NCBI RefSeq assembly: GCF_023898315.1
Contig: NC_064614.1
Span: 1,054,442,432 to 1,054,506,431 of the forward strand
Length of the DNA: 64,000 nt
Source: Schistocerca nitens
Taxonomy: Eukaryota; Arthropoda; Insecta; Orthoptera; Acrididae
Direction of reading: 5' to 3'
Part shown: positions 57,959 to 64,000 of the stretch, piece by piece
Numbering within the stretch: position 1 is the first letter of the stretch
Layout: each line of letters opens with the position of its first letter
The notes under the pieces: generated by a model
The model's input: the letters and a program-made list of their open reading frames with translations, nothing else
Told to the model about the DNA's origin: nothing
Database searches by the model: none
Position numbers and translations under genes: made by a program

Positions 57959-60105
57959 TTGCTAGTCATTGTTTCTTACATCTATACACTCCAACCACAC
58001 CTATGTTCATTTACCTCTAAGAACTCTTGGGACTCATTCTCAGTTCCAATCTCTCTTTTACACACTGTACCCGCATTGCCTTTATCAACACATCATCACT
58101 CACTCTACTCTTGGATATACTACTTTCAGTCAGACTTCCCTCTTTTCACAGGGCACCTACGATTAACTCGCAAACAAATATATTAAATCATCCACATTTC
58201 TGCTCAACTCAGGTCTCCTCCTACTCTTCCATACACCGCGTGTCAACTGCACCAATACCTACTCCATCATTTACATTCTTATCTCCAACATGCTACCAAC
58301 TCACACAAGGGACATCCAAGGACCAAGAATTGCCTGGGCAATGGGAATCTCCACCTCATACATTTTAAACTCCATTCTCACAAAATACTCTCTTTTCAGT
58401 GTTTTCAGCTCATACACATCACCAACAATCCAAATATTTTGAGAATAAACCTATAAAACCTTATCAACTATCCTAATTTTTAGGGGATCAATCTACAGGG
58501 GGAACAAAATTTCTTTCATAACAATCGAACAAACATCCATTTTTTCTCTTTTTTCTTTCTATACTCGCTCTAAATTCTCTCATCCTCGCTACCTCATCCA
58601 AAGTGAGTTATTATTTGATTGGTCTTCTATTCGTACATCTGTCTACCAACTTCAAAGGATATTTTACTCTCTGGGACAATACATATTCACCTCAATGGAT
58701 TATCATTTCGTCAAGTCACACACACTACTAAATCACCGTATCACTAGCTGTCCAAACTCAAATCTTGTAGGCAGGCCGTACAGGGGCAACATAGTTCACA
58801 AACCATTCACCACCATACTCTATTTTGTCAGCAATTAGCCTTCACTGAATCACACCTCTTCACTACCACACCTCATTCCTAACTTTTTTACATTTTCTCT
58901 GGGGTACTGTTTTATTTCCTCTTATAAACATTAACCACTACACTGGCACAACCTTCTTTTATCTTCTCTGCACCATTCTTCAACCTTGTATTATACCACC
59001 TCTAAAAAATTTAACATCAACTTCACCTCACTCCGGTTTTTAACTCTACTTCAAACCATACACCATTGGTTACTCCATTCTTTCGAAAACCAGAACATCA
59101 CTACTTCATTACCTTCATCATTTCTAATTGTCACATTACTCCAATTTCATAAACCTCCACATCACGCACATATCAACTACTTCGTACACACTCTCTCATA
59201 CTTTAGATGTCTCCACTATATCATTTCCTCTCGTATTCTAAATATTAAGGGACTGTACTTCCTACACCTTTCTACCTCCATAACACATCTCAAAGAGTAA
59301 ATTCTTTTACACTAAGCCACAACAAACAAAATAACCAGACACAATATAAACCTTCTTTACAATCTTATCAATAACCAAGGGTCGCTCAAGTCTCTCTTTA
59401 TTTACTAGTCTTCACTGTATTTCACTTCACAATAGCTAATAACCTCTCCACAATTGGACTCTTTATAACTTCTACAAATTTTAATACTAACACAATCACA
59501 CTCCAGAAAGCCACTCTCCATTACCAACATCAAGTTTCACCTTCATCATCTACATTTTCAATATTTCCTGTTCTCAACATCAGTACAACTCATTTGCCTA
59601 ATAGGGGTACCAATAAAACTTCTTATCCCGTCACACATAAATACTTCCTCACTATCATTATTCTCTACCACACAAACTGAAATAACTAATTCTATTGCTT
59701 GGGAATGGGCCACGTCCTCACACACACACACCTCCATCCTAAAATTTCACCTCACATCAGGTATCTACATCATTTCGATACACATCGTAAATTAACATAA
59801 TTTCTATAATGTTGGATTTGAGTGGGAGCCTCTCGTTCCAAACAACAATCAGCATCTATACCTCAATGGGAAGGGCCATCAATTACACTTTCTGTACACC
59901 TTACATATACTGCAACTTTCACTACAACAACAGACTTTCCTTCTCTCTCAGCATCTGCATTAAGGTCTTCGAACACCTTCTACTCTCTTCCTAATAAAAA
60001 CAGTCACGGGTTTTACTCTCATCACCTGGCTCATACAAAACTCCAAAATCTCAATAATGCAACTCTCACGATCATATTTTATAACAGGTCTCAAACATTA
60101 CCAAC
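57959..60105. repeat. Satellite unit 28, 2147 bp
   Basis: Its match to unit 21 ends at about 58.12-58.24 kb. After that it has its own set: caccgcgtg, caacaatcc, aggccgtacagg and cctctaaaaaattt. One C is missing at about 58552. Confidence 0.95.
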
Positions 60106-62250
60106 TTGCTAGTCATTGTTTCTTACATCTATACACTCCAACCACACCTATGTTCATTTACCTCTAAGAACTCTTGGGACTCATTCTCAGTTCCAATCTC
60201 TCTTTTACACACTGTACCCGCATTGCCTTTATCAACACATCATCACTCACTCTACTCTTGGAAATACTACCTTCAGTCACACTTCCCTCTTTTCACAGGG
60301 CACCTACGATTAACTCGCAAACAAATATATTATATCATCCACATTTCTGCTCAACTCAGGTCTCCTCCTACTCTTCCATACACAGCGTGTCAACTGCACC
60401 AATACCTACTCCATCATTTACATTCTTATCTCCAACATGCTACCAACTCACACAAGGGACATCCAAGGACCAAGAATTGGCTGGGCAATGGGAATCTCCA
60501 CCTCATACATATTAAACTCCATTCTCACAAAATACTCTCTTTTCAGTGTTTTCAGCTCATACACATCATCAACATTCCAAATATTTTGAGAATAAACCTA
60601 TAAAACCTTATCAACTATCCTAATTTTTAGGGGATCAATCTACAGGGGGAACAAAATTTCTTTCATAACAATCGAACAAACATCCATTTTTTCTCTTTTT
60701 TCCTTTCTATACTCGCTCTAAATTCTCTCATCCTCGCTACCTCATCCAAAGTGAGTTATTATTTGATTGGTCTTCTATTCGTACATCTGTGTACCAACTT
60801 CAAACGATATTTTACTCTCTGGGACAATACATATTCACCTCTATGGATTATCATTTCGTCAAGTCACACACACTACTAAATCACCGTATCACTAGCTGTC
60901 CAAACTCAAATCTTGTAAGCAGGCCGTACAGGGGCAACATAGCTCACAAACCATTCACCACCATACTCTATTTTGTCAGCAATTAGCCTTCACTGAATCA
61001 CACCTCTTCACTACCACACCTCATTCCTAACTTTTTTACATTTTCTCTGGGGTACTGTTTTATTTCCTCATATAAACATTAACCACTACACTGACACAAT
61101 CTTCTTTTATCTTCTCTGCACCATTCTTCAACCTTGTATTATACCACCTCTAAAAAATTTAACATCAACTTCACCTCACTCAGGTTTTTAACTCTACTTC
61201 AAACCATACACCATCGGTTACTCCATTCTTTCGAAAATCAGAACATCACTACTTCATTACCTTCATCATTTCTAATTGTCACATTACTCCAATTTCATAA
61301 ACCTCCACATCACGCACATACCAACTACTTCGTACACACTCTCTCATACTTTAGATGTCTCCACTATATCATTTCCTCTCGTATTCTAAATATTAAGGGA
61401 CTGTACTTCCTACACCTTTCTACCTCCATAACACATCTCAAAGGGTAAATTCTTTTACACTAAGCCACAACAAACAAAATAACCAGACACAATATAAACC
61501 TTCTTTACAATCTTATCAATAACCAAGGGTCGCTCAAGTCTCTTTATTTACTAGTCTTCACTGTATTTCACTTCACAATAGCTAATAACCTCTCCACAAT
61601 TGGACTCTTTGTAACTTCTACAAATTTTAATACTAACACAATCACACTCCAGAAAGCCACTCTCCATTACCAACATCAAGTTTCACCTTCATCATCTACA
61701 TTTTCAATATTTCCTGTTCTCAACATCAGTACAACTCATTTGCCTAATAGCGGTACCAATAAAACTTCTTATCCCGTCACACATAAATACTTCCTCACTA
61801 TCATTATTCTCTACCACACAAACTGAAATAACTAATTCTATTGCTTGGGAATGGGCCACGTCCTCACACCCACACACACCTCCATCCTAAAATTTCACCT
61901 CACATCAGGTATCTACATCATTTCGATACACATCGTAAATTAACATAATTTCTATAATGTTGGATTTGAGTGGGAGCCTCTCGTTCCAAACAACAATCAG
62001 CATCTATACCTCAATGGGAAGGGCCATCAATTACACTTTCTGTACACCTTACATATACTGCAACTTTCACTACAACAACAGACTTTCCTTCTCTCTCAGC
62101 ATCTGCATTAGGGTCTTCGAACACCTACCCTCTTCCTAATAAAAACAGTCACGGGTTTTACTCTCATCACCTGGCTCATACAAAACTCCAAAATCTCAAT
62201 AATGCAACTCTCACGATCATATTTTATAACAGGTCTCAAACATTATCAAC
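60106..62250. repeat. Satellite unit 29, 2145 bp
   Basis: One CT fewer, an altered CA tract (cacacccacacacacc, +2) at 61865-61880, and a 3-bp loss at about 62126. It has many private changes (gaaatacta, gtcacactt, tatatcatc, attggctgg). tatatcatc removes a stop and creates a 165-codon frame seen nowhere else. Confidence 0.95.
61865..61880. repeat. Interrupted CA microsatellite
   Basis: An extra C splits the tract (cacacccacacacacc) in unit 29. It is the only interrupted allele seen. Confidence 0.88.
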
Positions 62251-64000
62251 TTGCTAGTCATTGTTTCTTACATCTATACACTCCAACCATACCTATGTTC
62301 ATTTACCTCTAAGAACTCTTGGGACTCATTCTCAGTTCCAATCTCTCTTTTACACACTGTACCCGCATTGCCTTTATCAACACATCATCACTTACTCTAC
62401 TCTTGGATATACTACCTTCAGTCAGACTTCCCTCTTTTCACAGGGCACCTACGATTAACTCGCAAACAAATATATTAAATCATCCACATTTCTGCTCAAC
62501 TCAGGTCTCCTCCTACTCTTCCATACACCGCGTGTCAACTGCACCAATACCTACTCCATCATTTACATTCTTATCTCCAACATGCTACCAACTCACACAA
62601 GGGACATCCAAGGACCAAGAATTGCCTGGGCAATGGGAATCTCCACCTCATACATTTTAAACTCCATTCTCACAAAATACTCTCTTTTCAGTGTTTTCAG
62701 CTCATACACATCACCAACAATCCAAATATTTTGAGAATAAACCTATAAAACCTTATCAACTATCCTAATTTTTAGGGGATCAATCTACAGGGGGAACAAA
62801 ATTTCTTTCATAACAATCGAACAAACATCCATTTTTTCTCTTTTTTCCTTTCTATACTCGCTCTAAATTCTCTCATCCTCGCTACCTCATCCAAAGTGAG
62901 TTATTATTTGATTGGTCTTCTATTCGTACATCTGTCTACCAACTTCAAACGATATTTTACTCTCTGGGACAATACATATTCACCTCTATGGATTATCATT
63001 TCGTCAAGTCACACACACTACTAAATCACCGTATCACTAGCTGTCCAAACTCAAATCTTGTAGGCAGGCCGTACAGGGGCAACATAGTTCACAAACCATT
63101 CACCACCAAACTCTATTTTGTCAGCAATTAGCCTTCACTGAATCACACATCTTCACTACCGCACCTCATTCCTAACTTTTTTACATTTTCTCTGGGGTAC
63201 TGTTTTATTTCCTCATATAAACATTAACCACTACACTGACACAACCTTCTTTTATCTTCTCTGCACCATTCTTCAACCTTGTATTATACCACCTCTAAAA
63301 AATTTAACATCAACTTCACCTCACTCCGGTTTTTAACTCTACTTCAAACCATTCACCATTGGTTACTCCATTCTTTCTAAAACCAGAACATCACTACTTC
63401 ATTACCTTCATCATTTCTAATTGTCACATTACTCCAATTTCATAAACCTCCACATCACGCACATACCAACTACTTCGTACACACTCTCTCATACTTTAGA
63501 TGTCTCCACTATATCATTTCCTCTCGTATTCTAAATATTAAGGGACTGTACTTCCTACTCCTGTCTACCTCCATAACACATCTCAAAGGGTAAATTCTTT
63601 TACACTAAGCCACGACAAACAAAATAACCAGACACAATATAAACCTTCTTTACAATCTTATCAATAACCAAGGGTCGCTCAAGTCTCTTTATTTACTAGT
63701 CTTCACTGTATTTCACTTCACAATAGCTAATAAGCTCTCCACAATTGGACTCTTTGTAACATCTACAAATTTTAATACTAACACAATCACACTCCAGAAA
63801 CCCACTCTCCATTACCAACATCAAGTTCCACCTTCATCATCTACATTTTCAATATTTCCTGTTCTCAACATCAGTACAACTCATTTGCCTAATAGGGGTA
63901 CCAATAAAACTTCTTATCCCGTCACACATAAATACTTCCTCACTATCATTATTCTCTACCACACAAACTGAAATAACTAATTCTATTGCTTGGGAATGGG
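62251..64000. repeat. Partial satellite unit 30 at right edge, rich in private changes
   Basis: The first 1750 bp of a unit. It shares caccgcgtg, caacaatcc and cctctaaaaaattt with unit 28. From about 63.13 kb it has roughly 11 substitutions found in no other copy. Confidence 0.95.

Larger units (their letters stand above)
52930..58130. repeat. Right copy of about 5.1-kb duplication spaced 15,029 bp
   Basis: The offset of 15,029 bp is seven units. Sequence before about 52.8 kb and after about 58.2 kb no longer follows the partner more closely than other units do. Confidence 0.9.
1..64000. repeat. Head-to-tail satellite array, 2148-bp unit, about 30 copies
   Basis: The landmark ttgctagtcattg recurs at 482, 2630, 4776, 6658, 8806, 10952, 12834, 14982, 17128, 19277, 21425, 23575, 25720, 27865, 30013, 32163, 34312, 36457, 38635, 40782, 42930, 45076, 47224, 49371, 51516, 53664, 55811, 57959, 60106 and 62251, always on the + strand. 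Spacings are 2145-2150 except 1882 (twice) and 2178 (once). A hand comparison of the first two units finds about 35 differences, so about 98% identity. The array starts and ends in mid-unit, so it is longer than the window. I do not recognise the family. Unit boundaries used below are an arbitrary phase set on this landmark. No transposon, inversion or unique sequence interrupts the array. Confidence 0.98.

Noticed and set aside
60106-60603. 165-codon frame, the longest in the window
   Set aside because: It exists only because a single change (tatatcatc) removes a stop in unit 29. No other unit has it, and it starts at TTG.
1-64000. CRISPR array, rDNA, tRNA or histone cluster as the source of the tandem pattern
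   Set aside because: The whole 2148 bp repeats with no spacer/repeat alternation. No rRNA, tRNA or histone sequence is recognisable, and the open frames are not conserved proteins.

Overview
The whole 64 kb window is one uninterrupted head-to-tail satellite (macrosatellite) array. The full-length unit is 2148 bp. Thirty copies of one landmark were located, giving 29 complete units plus a partial unit at each edge. The array therefore runs past both ends of the window. All units share one orientation. Every difference in unit length is explained by a few small indels, one 266-bp deletion allele and one 30-bp duplication. There is no transposon insertion and no inversion. I find no RNA gene and no protein gene I can support. 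The hundreds of short open frames are products of base composition, not genes.

The window looks like eukaryotic heterochromatin (pericentromeric, subtelomeric, sex-chromosome or B-chromosome type). The + strand is strikingly G-poor: a hand count of bases 1-600 gives about 10% G and 29% C, so about 39% GC with a GC skew near -0.48. CpG is about half the expected level, and many copy-to-copy differences are C-to-T or G-to-A changes at CpG. This suggests a genome that methylates cytosine. I do not recognise the repeat and cannot name the species or the chromosome.

Layout by variant type. From 0 to about 14.7 kb there is a three-unit higher-order repeat of 6176 bp (2146 + 1882 + 2148), present twice, with the 266-bp deletion in one unit of each set. 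From about 14.7 to 23 kb the units are single and mixed, and include a very recent one-unit duplication (18.5-22.8 kb). From 23 to 34 kb the units are related monomers. From about 34 to 58 kb two unit types alternate (about 4.29-kb dimers). Superimposed on these are a 4-unit (about 8.6 kb) duplication and a 7-unit-spaced (15,029 bp) duplication of about 5.1 kb at roughly 99.9% identity. From about 58 kb to the right edge, private substitutions rise in number, as expected when the edge of an array is near.

No genes act together here. The biology to read from the window is array evolution: unequal exchange, patchy conversion, CpG decay and a persistent strand asymmetry.
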